A stretch of 64,000 nt of DNA from DATAXP01 sp036272935 (GTDB lineage: Bacteria; Planctomycetota; Planctomycetia; Pirellulales; PNKZ01): contig DATAXP010000006.1 in NCBI GenBank assembly GCA_036272935.1, positions 50,860 through 114,859 of the forward strand, written 5' to 3'. Within the stretch, counting starts at the first letter, position 1. Each line of letters begins with the position of its first letter. This document shows, in pieces, positions 35,946 to 45,358 of the stretch. The position numbers and the translations under genes are program-made. A model generated the notes under the pieces. That model had not been told where the DNA came from. It worked only from the letters and a program-made list of their open reading frames with translations, and ran no database searches.

Positions 35946-37484
35946 TCACGTCCAAAAGCTGCGGTCGAGCATGCGGTAGTTGATGGCTTCGCTGAGGTGG
36001 GCGGCGGTGATGCGGTCGCTCGGTTCCAGGTCGGCGATCGTGCGGGCGACGCGCAGGATTTTGTCGTGAGCGCGTGCCGAGAGGCCTAGTTCGTTCATGC
36101 CGGCACGGAGAATCGCGGTCCCCTCGTCATCGAGTGCGCAGTGGGCGCGAATTTGCCGCGGGCCCATGTGGGCGTTGAAGCGAGTCTTGGTTCCCTTGAA
36201 ACGATCGCGCTGGCGTTGGCGTGCGGCGATCACGTGAACGCGGATATCGGCGCTGCTGGTGCCGGGCGTCGCCTTCGCCAGATCCTTGAACGCCACGGCC
36301 GGCACTTCCAGGTGCAAGTCGATGCGGTCGAGCAGCGGGCCTGAAATTTTGGCCATGTATTTTTCAATCTGCGGAACCGTGCAGTGGCACTCGCGGCGGG
36401 GATCGTTGCGGTAGCCGCAAGGGCATGGGTTCAGCGCGGCGATGAGCATGATGTTCGCCGGGAAGGTGGTGCTCGCCAGGGCGCGGGAGATTGTCACATC
36501 GCCCGATTCCAACGGCTGCCGCAGCACTTCGAGCGTGCGGCGATGGAACTCCGGCAACTCGTCAAGGAACAAAACGCCGTTGTGCGCGAGCGAGATTTCG
36601 CCGGGCGTGGGCGTCGAGCCGCCGCCAACCAGGCCGGCATCGCTGATCGTGTGATGAGGGCTGCGAAACGGACGGATCGCCATCAACGGCTGTCCCGCGG
36701 GCAACAGCCCCATCGCGCTGTAGATGCGCGTCGTCTCGATCGATTCCGGTCCAGTCAATTCGGGCAGGATCGTCGGCAGGCGGCGAGCGAGCATCGTCTT
36801 GCCCGAGCCCGGCGGGCCCACCATCAGCAAATTATGTGAACCTGCGGCGGCGATGGCGATCGCGCGCTTGGCCAATTCCTGGCCGCGCACGTCGGCGAAA
36901 TCGATATCGTACTTGCCGAGCGTGGTGAACCATTCGTCGAGCCGCGGCGGGGTCGGTTCGATCTCGATCTCACCCGAGAGGAAGCCGACCGCTTGCGTGA
37001 GGCTGGCGACCGCGATCACCTCGACCCCTTCGACCACGGCGGCCTCGGCCGCGCTGGCCGACGGAACGATCAGCCCGCGCAGCCCTTCTTGTTTGGCGGC
37101 GGCTATGGAGATCGACAGCGCGCCGCGCGTGGGGCGCGCTGTGCCGTCGAGTGCCAACTCGCCGACGACTGCATATTCGGTAAACCGTTCGATCGCCAAC
37201 TGTCCGCTGGCAGCTAGCAGGCCGAGCGTGATCGGCAGATCGAACGACGCCGCCTGCTTCGGCAGGTCGGCCGGTGCCAGGTTGATCACCACGCGGTTCT
37301 GCGGCCGCTGGAAACCCGAGTTCACCAAGGCCCGCTCGACGCGATGCGTGCATTCCTTCACCGCCGCTTCGGGCAGACCGACGAGAATCGTCTTCGGCAG
37401 CGAGGCCTCGGAGACATCGACCTCGACTTCGACCGGCAGCGCGTCGATGCCCAGCAACGAGAAGGTCTTGAGTTTGGCAAGCAT
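35946..37484 (-). CDS. comM: YifB/ComM-family AAA ATPase
   Basis: A 512-residue Mg-chelatase-like ATPase. Residues 1-170 form the ChlI-like N-domain (MLAKLKTFSLLGIDALPVEV). Next comes an AAA+ core with Walker A GPPGSGKTMLARR and Walker B GVLFLDELPEF, and the family insert PFRSPHHTISDAGLVGGG. A Cys-rich NPCPCGYRND...CHC element and a C-terminal Mg_chelatase_C domain follow. ComM is a hexameric branch-migration helicase supporting integration of transforming DNA. The start is taken at the conserved MLAK; the frame stays open to 37697 with no homology and no ribosome site is obvious. Confidence 0.88.
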   Translation of the reverse strand: MLAKLKTFSLLGIDALPVEVEVDVSEASLPKTILVGLPEAAVKECTHRVERALVNSGFQRPQNRVVINLAPADLPKQAASFDLPITLGLLAASGQLAIERFTEYAVVGELALDGTARPTRGALSISIAAAKQEGLRGLIVPSASAAEAAVVEGVEVIAVASLTQAVGFLSGEIEIEPTPPRLDEWFTTLGKYDIDFADVRGQELAKRAIAIAAAGSHNLLMVGPPGSGKTMLARRLPTILPELTGPESIETTRIYSAMGLLPAGQPLMAIRPFRSPHHTISDAGLVGGGSTPTPGEISLAHNGVLFLDELPEFHRRTLEVLRQPLESGDVTISRALASTTFPANIMLIAALNPCPCGYRNDPRRECHCTVPQIEKYMAKISGPLLDRIDLHLEVPAVAFKDLAKATPGTSSADIRVHVIAARQRQRDRFKGTKTRFNAHMGPRQIRAHCALDDEGTAILRAGMNELGLSARAHDKILRVARTIADLEPSDRITAAHLSEAINYRMLDRSFWT

Positions 37485-37806
37485 CGAGGAGCGCGACCAG
37501 CCGTGGCAGTGCACGATAGCAAGAGAAGCCGCCCGAGCCGCGTCATTGTGCGCAGCCGCTAGCTGGGCGTGCAAGCGCGCCGCCGGATGCGAAGCGGCAA
37601 GCGACGACCGGCCGGCGGACGACCGCAAAGGCTTTTGCCGGCGAGTTTTAGCCGTCCGCGTCGAACGCCGTGGTTCGTCTTGTTCCGTGCTGGGCACCTC
37701 AGTAGAATGCCGCCCCTCTTCGCCGCCGGTGCTTGCGCTGGGTGGGGGTGCGGGAAATGGACTTCCTTGCAGCGTTTCTCTACAGGGTTTCTCAATAGTG
37801 CCTCGT
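37485..37806. other. Intergenic region between divergent comM and MMPL genes
   Basis: This 322-base stretch contains no recognised gene. The comM reading frame stays open through it but encodes Ala/Arg-rich sequence without homology, and the + strand frame upstream of the MMPL start is likewise open but antisense-like. No T-run terminator, REP palindrome or clear promoter pair was found. It presumably carries both divergent promoters. Confidence 0.45.
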
Positions 37807-40605
37807 ATGTCAGCGGATCACACCGCGCCGGCTAAGACTTCGTACCTGGCCGCCCCGTTGATGCTGGCAACGCGTCTGGCGTTGCGCTTCCCCGTGGCGG
37901 CGATCGCGCTGGCCGTGGGCCTGGGGTTGGTTTGCATTGGTCTGACGCATGCCAAGCTGGGTTACCGTACCAGCCGGCTCGATTTGCTGGACCCGAACAG
38001 CGACTACAACCGGCTGTGGATCGACTACATCAACGAGTTCGGCGACGAGGACGATGCGGTCGTCGTGGTCGAAGGCCCCGGGCGCGACAAGGTCGTGCCG
38101 GTGCTGCAAGAGATCGCCTCGCAACTGGCGCGCGAGGATCGGCTGTTCCATGCGGTGCTGCACGGTGTCGATCTGAACAAGATTCGCGCCAAGGGGCTGC
38201 ACTACCTATCGCCCGACGAGCTGCGCGGCGTCGAGCGGTTCCTGGGCGAAGCGTCGCCGATTATCGAAGGGAACTGGGCGCGGCTCAAGCTCGGCAACCT
38301 GGCGTTGGGCATGGCGGCTCGCTTGCAGATGCTTTCCAGCGCTTCCGATTCGCCCGAGTTCGCCACGGCGCGACACGACGTTGATCGGCTGACCGACAGC
38401 CTATTTGCCTCGTTGAGCAAAGGAAAGCCTTATCAATCGCCGTGGCCCGGCATGCCGCAATCGTTCGCGACGCTCAGTGAACTAAGCAGTGAGTACCTGC
38501 TTACGAACGAAGGGCGGCTGGGCTTTGTACTGCTGCGCCTCAGCCGCGGCGACGACGGCTTTGCCCGCTGCAGCGAGGCGCTTGATGCCTTGCGCGACCT
38601 GACCGCGAAGATCGAAGCGGCCCACCCCGGCACGCGCATCGGACTGACCGGCCTGCCGGTGATGGAAAACGACGAGATGCGCTCCAGCCAATCGTCGATG
38701 TTCTGGGCCAGCCTGATCTCGTTCGTCGCTGTGGCGATTCTGTTCATCGCCGGCTTCGGCGGGCTGCGCCATGCGATCATGGCCAACGTCGTGCTGCTGC
38801 TGGGCATGGCATGGTCGTTCGGCTTTGTGACCGTCACGATCGGCCATCTGAACATCCTCAGCGTGTCGTTCACGTCGACGCTGATCGGCATCGGCATCGA
38901 TTACGGCATCCACTACATCGCGCGCTACATTCAGATTGCCGGCGACTACCGCGATCCCAAGGATGCGCTGGTGGCGACCAGCCGCGGCGTTGGGCCTGCG
39001 ATCCTCACCGGGGCGTTGACCACGGCCGTGGCGTTTTTCGCCGCCGGCTTGACGAGCTTCACCGGCGTGGCCGAGCTGGGCATCATCGCCGGCGCGGGCG
39101 TGTTGATCTGCTGCGCCGCCGAGCTGTTGGTGCTGCCGGCCGCAGTGGTGCTGATGGATCGCCGCAAGGTCGGCCTGCGAATGCCCGAGCCGTTGGCCGT
39201 ACATACCTGGATCGAGCCGCTCTTGGCGATGCCGCGCCGCGTGTTGTTCGTGACCATGACTTGCACCGCGCTGCTGGCCGTGGGTGTCACGCACCTGTGG
39301 TACGACCATAACCTGCTCAATCTGCAAGCCGACGGTCTGGAAAGCGTCGAGCTCGAGCAGCGGCTGCTCACGGAGTGCAACCAGAGCGTGTGGTACGCGG
39401 TGTCGATCGCCGACAGCCGCGAGGAGCTGCTCGCGCGCAAGGAGCAACTGCTGAAGCTCGGCAGCATCGAGCGCACCGAAGAGATTGTTTCGCTGCTGCC
39501 GGCCGATCATGAGGTGAAGCAGCCGATTATCGCTCGCATCCAGCAGCGGCTGGCCGCGTTGCCCGAGCGTCCACCATTGATTCCGGTTGATCGCCCCGAG
39601 GAATTGGGCCGGTCGCTGGCGCAGCTCGAAGCGTTTTTTGTGAACAATCACTACGCCACGAGCGCCCGACGGATCGAACAAGTGCGCGACGCCATGCGGC
39701 GACTGCCGCTCAGTGACTGCTACGGCGCGCTGTCGCAGTTTCAGCAACAAATGGCCGGCGACTTGCTCAGCCGGCTGTACGCGCTGCGCGGCATGGCCGA
39801 CCCCGAGCCGCCGAAACTCACCGACCTGCCCGCGAGCCTGGTAAACCGCTTCGTTGGCCAGCACGACAAACACCTGCTCAAGATTTTCGGCCGCGGCAAC
39901 ATCTGGGACATGGACTCGTTGAGCAAGTTCGTGCGCGACGTGCGGAGCGTCGATCCGCGCGCCACCGGCAACCCACTACAGGCGTTCGAGGCGTCGCACG
40001 AGATGAAGCACAGCTACGAAATCTCGGCGCTCTACGCGTTGGTGATCGTGCTGACGCTGTTGTGGATCGACTTCCGCAATTGGCGCTACGCGCTGTTGGC
40101 TTCGCTGCCGTTGGCGCTCGGTGTGCTGCAAATGTTTGGCATCATGGGGCTGCTGAACATGCCGCTGAACCCGGCGAACATGATCGCGTTGCCGCTGATC
40201 CTGGGCATTGGTGTCGACTACGGCGTACACATCATCCACGACTACCGCGAGCAGCGCGGCCGGTTTCACATGTCGCCGTCAACGGCCGTGGCAGTGCTGG
40301 TCGATTCGCTGACGACGATCGTCGGCTTCGGCGCGATGATGATTGCCACGCATCGCGGCCTGCAAAGCCTGGGTCGCATCCTGACGATCGGCATCACCTG
40401 CTGCTTGTTTACGTCGCTGGTGATGCTGCCGGCGCTGCTGGCGTGGATGTCGTGGAACCGCAAGGACGAAGAGGAAGAATCGTCGCAGCCGTCGACGATC
40501 CTGGCCGGCCCGCATTCGCGCCGCGACCGCACGGAGGCGGTCCAGCTCGCCGCCGAGCGCGAGGTTGCAGCACGCTCTGAGAAAAACATTTCGCGTGCGG
40601 CGTAG
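37807..40605 (+). CDS. MMPL/HpnN-like RND-superfamily transporter
   Basis: A 932-residue inner-membrane transporter with the RND duplication. Each half has one N-terminal span, a large periplasmic domain and five further spans. The fourth-helix motifs GIGIDYGIHYIARYIQ and GIGVDYGVHIIHDYRE mark the MMPL/hopanoid-transporter (HpnN) branch. It likely moves lipids such as hopanoids or other hydrophobic compounds to the outer membrane. Start is placed at MSADHTAP just before the first span; more than 350 upstream codons of the same open frame are antisense to comM. It ends one base from the stop of the convergent MFS gene. Confidence 0.85.
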   Translation: MSADHTAPAKTSYLAAPLMLATRLALRFPVAAIALAVGLGLVCIGLTHAKLGYRTSRLDLLDPNSDYNRLWIDYINEFGDEDDAVVVVEGPGRDKVVPVLQEIASQLAREDRLFHAVLHGVDLNKIRAKGLHYLSPDELRGVERFLGEASPIIEGNWARLKLGNLALGMAARLQMLSSASDSPEFATARHDVDRLTDSLFASLSKGKPYQSPWPGMPQSFATLSELSSEYLLTNEGRLGFVLLRLSRGDDGFARCSEALDALRDLTAKIEAAHPGTRIGLTGLPVMENDEMRSSQSSMFWASLISFVAVAILFIAGFGGLRHAIMANVVLLLGMAWSFGFVTVTIGHLNILSVSFTSTLIGIGIDYGIHYIARYIQIAGDYRDPKDALVATSRGVGPAILTGALTTAVAFFAAGLTSFTGVAELGIIAGAGVLICCAAELLVLPAAVVLMDRRKVGLRMPEPLAVHTWIEPLLAMPRRVLFVTMTCTALLAVGVTHLWYDHNLLNLQADGLESVELEQRLLTECNQSVWYAVSIADSREELLARKEQLLKLGSIERTEEIVSLLPADHEVKQPIIARIQQRLAALPERPPLIPVDRPEELGRSLAQLEAFFVNNHYATSARRIEQVRDAMRRLPLSDCYGALSQFQQQMAGDLLSRLYALRGMADPEPPKLTDLPASLVNRFVGQHDKHLLKIFGRGNIWDMDSLSKFVRDVRSVDPRATGNPLQAFEASHEMKHSYEISALYALVIVLTLLWIDFRNWRYALLASLPLALGVLQMFGIMGLLNMPLNPANMIALPLILGIGVDYGVHIIHDYREQRGRFHMSPSTAVAVLVDSLTTIVGFGAMMIATHRGLQSLGRILTIGITCCLFTSLVMLPALLAWMSWNRKDEEEESSQPSTILAGPHSRRDRTEAVQLAAEREVAARSEKNISRAA

Positions 40606-40606
40606 C

Positions 40607-42268
40607 CTATTCCGGCAACGGCTTGCCGCGCGTCTCGGGTGCGAACCAGATCAGCACCATGCCGATAACGTACACCAGCGCGATCGTCGAGCAGGCCAGC
40701 GGATGGCCGTGCTCCAGCGTCCAGCTACCGAGCACCAAATCCTTCTTGAACAGGTTCAGCATATTGCCCACTTGCAGCACGCCGATCGCCGCCAGGATGC
40801 GGCCGAAGTTGAACGCGAAGCCTTGTCCCGTGGCGCGAACGCTGGTGCGGAATAGCTCAGGCAGATACAGCGGCAGCCAACCGTAAAACGACGCGGTGGT
40901 CGCCCCGGCAACGAACGAGCAGAACAAGAAGTTGCCGCCGAATTCATGCCCTCCCAGGAACATCCACCACACGGTTGCCAGCGATAGGACGCAGAGCACG
41001 AAGTACGCCATGCGGCGGCCGAACCAGTCGCCCATCAACGCGGCGAGCATCGTGCCGACAATCGCCCCCAGCGACAACCACACCAGTGTGTGTTCCTTGG
41101 CCTTGGGGCGCTCGAGCGCCGCCGCCTGTTCGTGTTGGCCGCCGTCAGTAAGCCGTTGCCGCTCGGCCTGCCACGTCGCCTCGGTTTTCTTGTCCATCCA
41201 GCTTGGCGCCTGCTGCGTCGATCCCCAGGTACCCAATAGCGCCACGCCGCTGAGGCAAGCCCCGAGCAGCATCCGTCCGAACGTCGGCCCCCAGTTCGCT
41301 TGCGTCGGATCACTCGCGGCCTGGCGCTGGAAGAATCTCAGCACGGGGTAGGTATATCCGACGATCGCGATCGCCAGGCCGACAAGCGTTCCTGTCACTC
41401 GCAGCGCGGTCGAATGCACCAACGAGCCGGTTTTGTCGAACGCCCATAGGTACACGATCATTACCGGCCCGATCACGCCGACGAGCACGGCCAGAAGGTC
41501 TTGCGTCGCCCAGTTCGACGTGGACCCTTTTTCCTTTTCGTGCTCCCATTTCTCTGATTCTGGGACGAAGATGCGAATCAGAAACGTCAGCAGCGCCGGC
41601 GCAGTCCCCATGATCATCATCAATCGCCAGCCGCTGTTGGCCACGAGCATATCGACCCAGGAGTCAGGAAGATGAATCGCCCGCAGCCCTTGGTCGAGAT
41701 TTGCCAGCACCTCCAGCAGGGCCATGCCGATGAAGCCTACCATCATGTAACCGACGTTTGCCGCCGCCCCGATCAAGCCGGCCATGAACGCCCGCGAGCG
41801 GTTTGGCCACACCTCCATCACCAGCGCCACGCCCAGCGACCATTCGCCACCCATCCCCAGGGCGGCGATGAACCGCAGCGTGCCGATCTGCCACGCCTGC
41901 CCCGCGAACCCGCACAGGCCGGTGAACAGGGCATACACCAACACGCTAAGTGTCATCGCCCGCACTCGCCCAATGCGATCACCTAGCCAACCGAACAGCA
42001 CGCCTCCGGTCGCCGCACCGACGAGAAACCCGGCCATGATGACGTTGAACCACAGGCCGATCTCTCCCTCGGTGGCGTTGGCCATCAGGTCTTTGATTGC
42101 CGGGCGGCCCACGAGCGAGAACACGCCCATCTCGGCGCCGTCGAACATCCAGCCCAACAGCGCGGCGGCCAGGGCTAGCCATTTGCCGCGACCACCTTCG
42201 TCCGGAGCGCCGCTACGCATCGCCGTATCGAGCGGGTCCTGCACCACATCGCGCGACGTGACCGCCAT
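40607..42268 (-). CDS. MFS transporter (sugar/aromatic-acid symporter type)
   Basis: A 553-residue major facilitator permease with 12 predicted helices. The cytoplasmic loop 2-3 signature GWLGDRIGRVRAM follows helix 2, and PESEKWEHEKEK occurs in the central loop. A large insert (WMDKKTEATWQAERQRL, roughly 60 residues) separates helices 7 and 8. The C-terminus PETRGKPLPE is shared with the partial transporter at position 1. Substrate unknown; organic acid:H+ symport is the likeliest mechanism. It lies 3 bases downstream of another MFS gene, and the pair may work as alternative or heteromeric transporters. Confidence 0.85.
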   Translation of the reverse strand: MAVTSRDVVQDPLDTAMRSGAPDEGGRGKWLALAAALLGWMFDGAEMGVFSLVGRPAIKDLMANATEGEIGLWFNVIMAGFLVGAATGGVLFGWLGDRIGRVRAMTLSVLVYALFTGLCGFAGQAWQIGTLRFIAALGMGGEWSLGVALVMEVWPNRSRAFMAGLIGAAANVGYMMVGFIGMALLEVLANLDQGLRAIHLPDSWVDMLVANSGWRLMMIMGTAPALLTFLIRIFVPESEKWEHEKEKGSTSNWATQDLLAVLVGVIGPVMIVYLWAFDKTGSLVHSTALRVTGTLVGLAIAIVGYTYPVLRFFQRQAASDPTQANWGPTFGRMLLGACLSGVALLGTWGSTQQAPSWMDKKTEATWQAERQRLTDGGQHEQAAALERPKAKEHTLVWLSLGAIVGTMLAALMGDWFGRRMAYFVLCVLSLATVWWMFLGGHEFGGNFLFCSFVAGATTASFYGWLPLYLPELFRTSVRATGQGFAFNFGRILAAIGVLQVGNMLNLFKKDLVLGSWTLEHGHPLACSTIALVYVIGMVLIWFAPETRGKPLPE

Positions 42269-42271
42269 AGC

Positions 42272-43732
42272 TCAATCTTCCTCGAGCGCAGCGCTCGACG
42301 GTTCGGGAAGGAAGAACGAAAGAATGCTCCCCACGACGTAGACAAACAGCGCTACCAACGCTGCCGAATGCGCGACGCGCTCCGGCCCCGCGGCACCAGG
42401 AATCGCATCCAGCGTGGCCAGGTAGCTCGTCACCGCGGCGAACGAGGTGCCGATCATCCGGCCGCCGATGTTGGCTGCGAAACTCTCGCCGGTGCCGCGC
42501 AAGTGCATCGGGTACACTCGCGGCAAATAGTTCCCCCAGAAGCTGAACTGCGCGACGGTCAGCAGGCCGCATAGCCCCACGCCCAGCGACATGGTGGTGA
42601 TCGGCAGATGGCCGAGGTAGATCGACTCCAAATTGAGCGTGAAGAACGTGCGATTCTCGACTGCGAGGAAGTACCAGAAGATCAGCGGCATGATGATCGT
42701 GCCGGGCCACTGGAACACGCGCAGTAGCGCCCGGCGGCTGACAATGCGCACCGCCAGGATCGCCAATAGGAACCGCCCCAGCAGCCCGCCGATCTCTTGC
42801 ACCTTGGTGTATTCCGAGGCGATCTTCTGCGTCGTCTGCTTCTGAACAGGAACCGGCTTACCGGCAAGCTTTTCCTTCACATCGGCCAGGCCGCCGACGA
42901 TCTGCGGCATCTGTTGGATGGCGCCGAACGCCGCGCCGTAGCTGCACGCGAACATTAGCGTGGTGACGATCGTCGTGCGGCGCAGCTCGGGAGAGAACAA
43001 CTGCGCGATCGACGGCCGCTTCAAGGTGCCAGCCTCTTTCTTGGCCTGCCACGCCGGCGACTCAGGGAGGAACGGCCGAATGACGATCAGCGGGATCGCC
43101 GGGATCAGGCCCGACATCAACGTGTACCGCCACGCAGCATGGGCCTCGAGCACGCGATCGCTGGTCATCAGCCACTCGGGAATGGCGATGCCCGGGAAGT
43201 TCGCCGCGTAGTTCACCGCCAGCCCGTTCGCCACCGCGACCAGCAGTCCGCCGATCGACGAGAATGCCTGCGTGTAACCCAGCACGCGCTCGCGCTGGTG
43301 CGGGTCGGGAAACAACTCGGCCAGCCACGCCACCGCGGCGACAAACTCGACGCACACGCCGATGAACGTTGTGCAGCGCAGCGCCAACAGCATCCAGATG
43401 CTCGTTGAGTACCCGGCGGCAAAGGCCGAGAAGGCGTACAGCAAAATGCTCCAGGTGAGCACGCGGCGGCGTCCAAGTCGGTCGGTCAGGTATCCGCCGA
43501 GCAGGCCGAAGATGCCGCCGACGAAGGCCGGGATGTAGAACATCCGGCCGACCCAGGCGAGGAACTCGGGCGAACCCGGCGCGGTGCCGGTCAGTTCCGG
43601 AATCGCCGGCGGCAACACCAGCGGCAGCATCAGCAACTCGTAGATGTCGAACGCGAAGCCGATCGAAGCGATCACGCAGATCAGCCATTGCGTGGTGGTG
43701 AGCCGCGACGGACCGGTAGGCGAAGCGTGCAT
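42272..43732 (-). CDS. MFS transporter
   Basis: A 486-residue permease, first gene of the two-transporter operon. It has the loop motif GGYLTDRLGRRRVLT after helix 2, PESPAWQAKKEA in the central loop (typical of the sugar/metabolite:H+ group) and GGRMIGTSFAAVTSYLA in the C-terminal half. A hydrophilic insert of about 35 residues around GKPVPVQKQTTQKIASEY separates the halves. The spacing of three bases to the next gene implies co-transcription. Substrate cannot be assigned. Confidence 0.83.
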   Translation of the reverse strand: MHASPTGPSRLTTTQWLICVIASIGFAFDIYELLMLPLVLPPAIPELTGTAPGSPEFLAWVGRMFYIPAFVGGIFGLLGGYLTDRLGRRRVLTWSILLYAFSAFAAGYSTSIWMLLALRCTTFIGVCVEFVAAVAWLAELFPDPHQRERVLGYTQAFSSIGGLLVAVANGLAVNYAANFPGIAIPEWLMTSDRVLEAHAAWRYTLMSGLIPAIPLIVIRPFLPESPAWQAKKEAGTLKRPSIAQLFSPELRRTTIVTTLMFACSYGAAFGAIQQMPQIVGGLADVKEKLAGKPVPVQKQTTQKIASEYTKVQEIGGLLGRFLLAILAVRIVSRRALLRVFQWPGTIIMPLIFWYFLAVENRTFFTLNLESIYLGHLPITTMSLGVGLCGLLTVAQFSFWGNYLPRVYPMHLRGTGESFAANIGGRMIGTSFAAVTSYLATLDAIPGAAGPERVAHSAALVALFVYVVGSILSFFLPEPSSAALEED

Positions 43733-43837
43733 GAAATCCTGGTCGTGGTAGGCGGGAACGAAGGCAAGCTGGCGCGCGACGTCCCATGCTAGCCCGCACG
43801 ACAGCGGTTCACAAGCTGCCTGCCAGGGACCGCAGCA

Positions 43838-44299
43838 TCATTGGCTTGCGTTGGCGCCGTCGTCGTACTCGAGCGCGCGGTCCAAGCTCCAAGGCGACTG
43901 CTCCGGAAAAGCCGTCCGCGCCAATCCGGTTTCCGCGGCCGCCTCTTTCCGCGCGTCCGCGTAGGCGTCGGCGAAAACGGCCAACGCGTGCTTTCGCAGC
44001 GTGCCACTCTCGAAAAGCTGCCGCAGTTCTCGCTGCTGTTCGAGGATCGTCCGTCGCCACGAACCCGATCGATGCTCCGGCTGGTATTCACACTTCAGTA
44101 GATGCGACAGGAGCACTACCAGGCGGCTAAAAAGCTCTCGCTGATCGCGCTTGACCATAGCGGCCAGGTACTCGCTTAGATGTTCAAAGTCCATGTCGGC
44201 ATACTGACCACTGGCGGCCAAGGCAGCCATGGCTTCGAGCCATGCCGTTTCATCGCGCTCGTAAAGCAAACGTAGATTGGGAACTTGAGTAGTTGACAT
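43838..44299 (-). CDS. DUF29-family protein
   Basis: A 153-residue alpha-helical protein matching DUF29: an ERDETAWLEAMAALAASGQY opening, then DFEHLSEYLAAMVKRDQREL and the diagnostic RLVVLLSHLLKCEYQPEHRS. The family is frequent in cyanobacteria, planctomycetes and other bacteria with many mobile elements, often in several copies. Function is unknown. The gene stands alone between the MFS pair and the dehydrogenase and has its own ribosome site (weak). Composition is similar to neighbours. Confidence 0.85.
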   Translation of the reverse strand: MSTTQVPNLRLLYERDETAWLEAMAALAASGQYADMDFEHLSEYLAAMVKRDQRELFSRLVVLLSHLLKCEYQPEHRSGSWRRTILEQQRELRQLFESGTLRKHALAVFADAYADARKEAAAETGLARTAFPEQSPWSLDRALEYDDGANASQ

Positions 44300-44353
44300 C
44301 TTTGAGCTCTCACTGCGCTGGCCGACCGGCTTAATTCTACCACGACCAGCGGT

Positions 44354-45349
44354 CTACGAGGCGCTTCCCATGGCCTGTTTCAACCGCTGCATGCCTTCCG
44401 CGGTCGAGATTTTCGGAGCGTAGCCGAAGTCGGCGCGGGCTCGGTCGATGTTGAACCAATGGTGCCGGCCGAGCTGCGTAGCCAGGAAGCGCGTCATTGG
44501 CGGCTCGCGATCGATGCGCGCCAGCGAGTAGGCAATCTCCAGGGCTCCGCCGAGCGCATAGCCGGCACGTAGCGGGATCGATCGCCGCACTGGCGGGAGC
44601 TTGGCGAGTGCCAACAACTCGTCGATCCACTGCCAACAGTTCACCGGCTCGCCTTGGCTGAGAAAATAGGCGCGGCCACCGACGGGCGAACCTGGCATGA
44701 GCGCATCAGCCGCCGCCAGATGGGCCGCCGCGGCATTGTCGACGTAGATCATGTCGATCAGGTTCTCGCCGTTGCCCACGCGCCGCAGCCGGCCGGCACG
44801 GGCACGCGCAATCAGCCGTGGCACCAGATGCCCGTCGCGCGGTCCCCAGATCAGATGCGGCCGCAGCGAGCAGGTGAGCAAGCCGCGTTCATCGTGTGCC
44901 GCGAGCACTTCTTGCTCGGCCATCGCCTTGCTGTGCGGATAATGCGCCAGCCAATGAGTCGGATAGTCGGCGGTTTCATCGACGCCGCACTGATCGCTGC
45001 CGTCGAACGTCACGCTGGGGCTGCTTGTGAAGACGAGCCGGCCGACGTTCTGCCGCCGGCAGGCGTCGATCACGTAGCTGGTGCCCACGGTGTTCGTTTG
45101 ATAGTACCGCTGCCACGGCCCCCAAATGCCGGCAATCGCGGCCGTGTGAAACACCACGTCAGTTTTTTGGCACGCGCGGGACACTGCTTCGGCATCGCGA
45201 ATGTCGCCAACGACAATCTCCACGCCGAGCGCTTCGAGCGCCGGGCTCGGTCGCCGGACGAAGGCGCGTACCCGATCGCCACGCGCCACAAGCTGCTCGA
45301 CGATGTACAGGCCGAGAAAGCCGCCGGCGCCGGTGACGAGTGCGTGCAT
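44354..45349 (-). CDS. OleD-like 3-beta-HSD/epimerase-family NAD(P)-dependent reductase
   Basis: A 331-residue extended short-chain dehydrogenase. It has the Rossmann signature VTGAGGFLGLYIVEQL and catalytic Tyr/Lys in HYPHSKAMAE, preceded by Ser in VFTSSPSV. Segments WGPWQRYYQTNTVGTSYVI, SLRPHLIWGPRDGHLVPR and REPPMTRFLATQLGRHHWF closely resemble OleD, the 2-alkyl-3-oxoalkanoate reductase of bacterial long-chain olefin synthesis, and sterol 3-beta-dehydrogenases. oleA, oleB and oleC are not nearby, so a steroid or other beta-hydroxy ketone substrate remains possible. The ATG at 45349 follows AAAGGTGG. Confidence 0.82.
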   Translation of the reverse strand: MHALVTGAGGFLGLYIVEQLVARGDRVRAFVRRPSPALEALGVEIVVGDIRDAEAVSRACQKTDVVFHTAAIAGIWGPWQRYYQTNTVGTSYVIDACRRQNVGRLVFTSSPSVTFDGSDQCGVDETADYPTHWLAHYPHSKAMAEQEVLAAHDERGLLTCSLRPHLIWGPRDGHLVPRLIARARAGRLRRVGNGENLIDMIYVDNAAAAHLAAADALMPGSPVGGRAYFLSQGEPVNCWQWIDELLALAKLPPVRRSIPLRAGYALGGALEIAYSLARIDREPPMTRFLATQLGRHHWFNIDRARADFGYAPKISTAEGMQRLKQAMGSAS

Positions 45350-45358
45350 CGCCACCTT

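Noticed and set aside
36724..37806. A 361-codon upstream extension of the MMPL transporter frame
   Set aside because: It is entirely antisense to or upstream of comM, with Ala/Arg-rich sequence lacking homology. The transporter domain begins at 37807.
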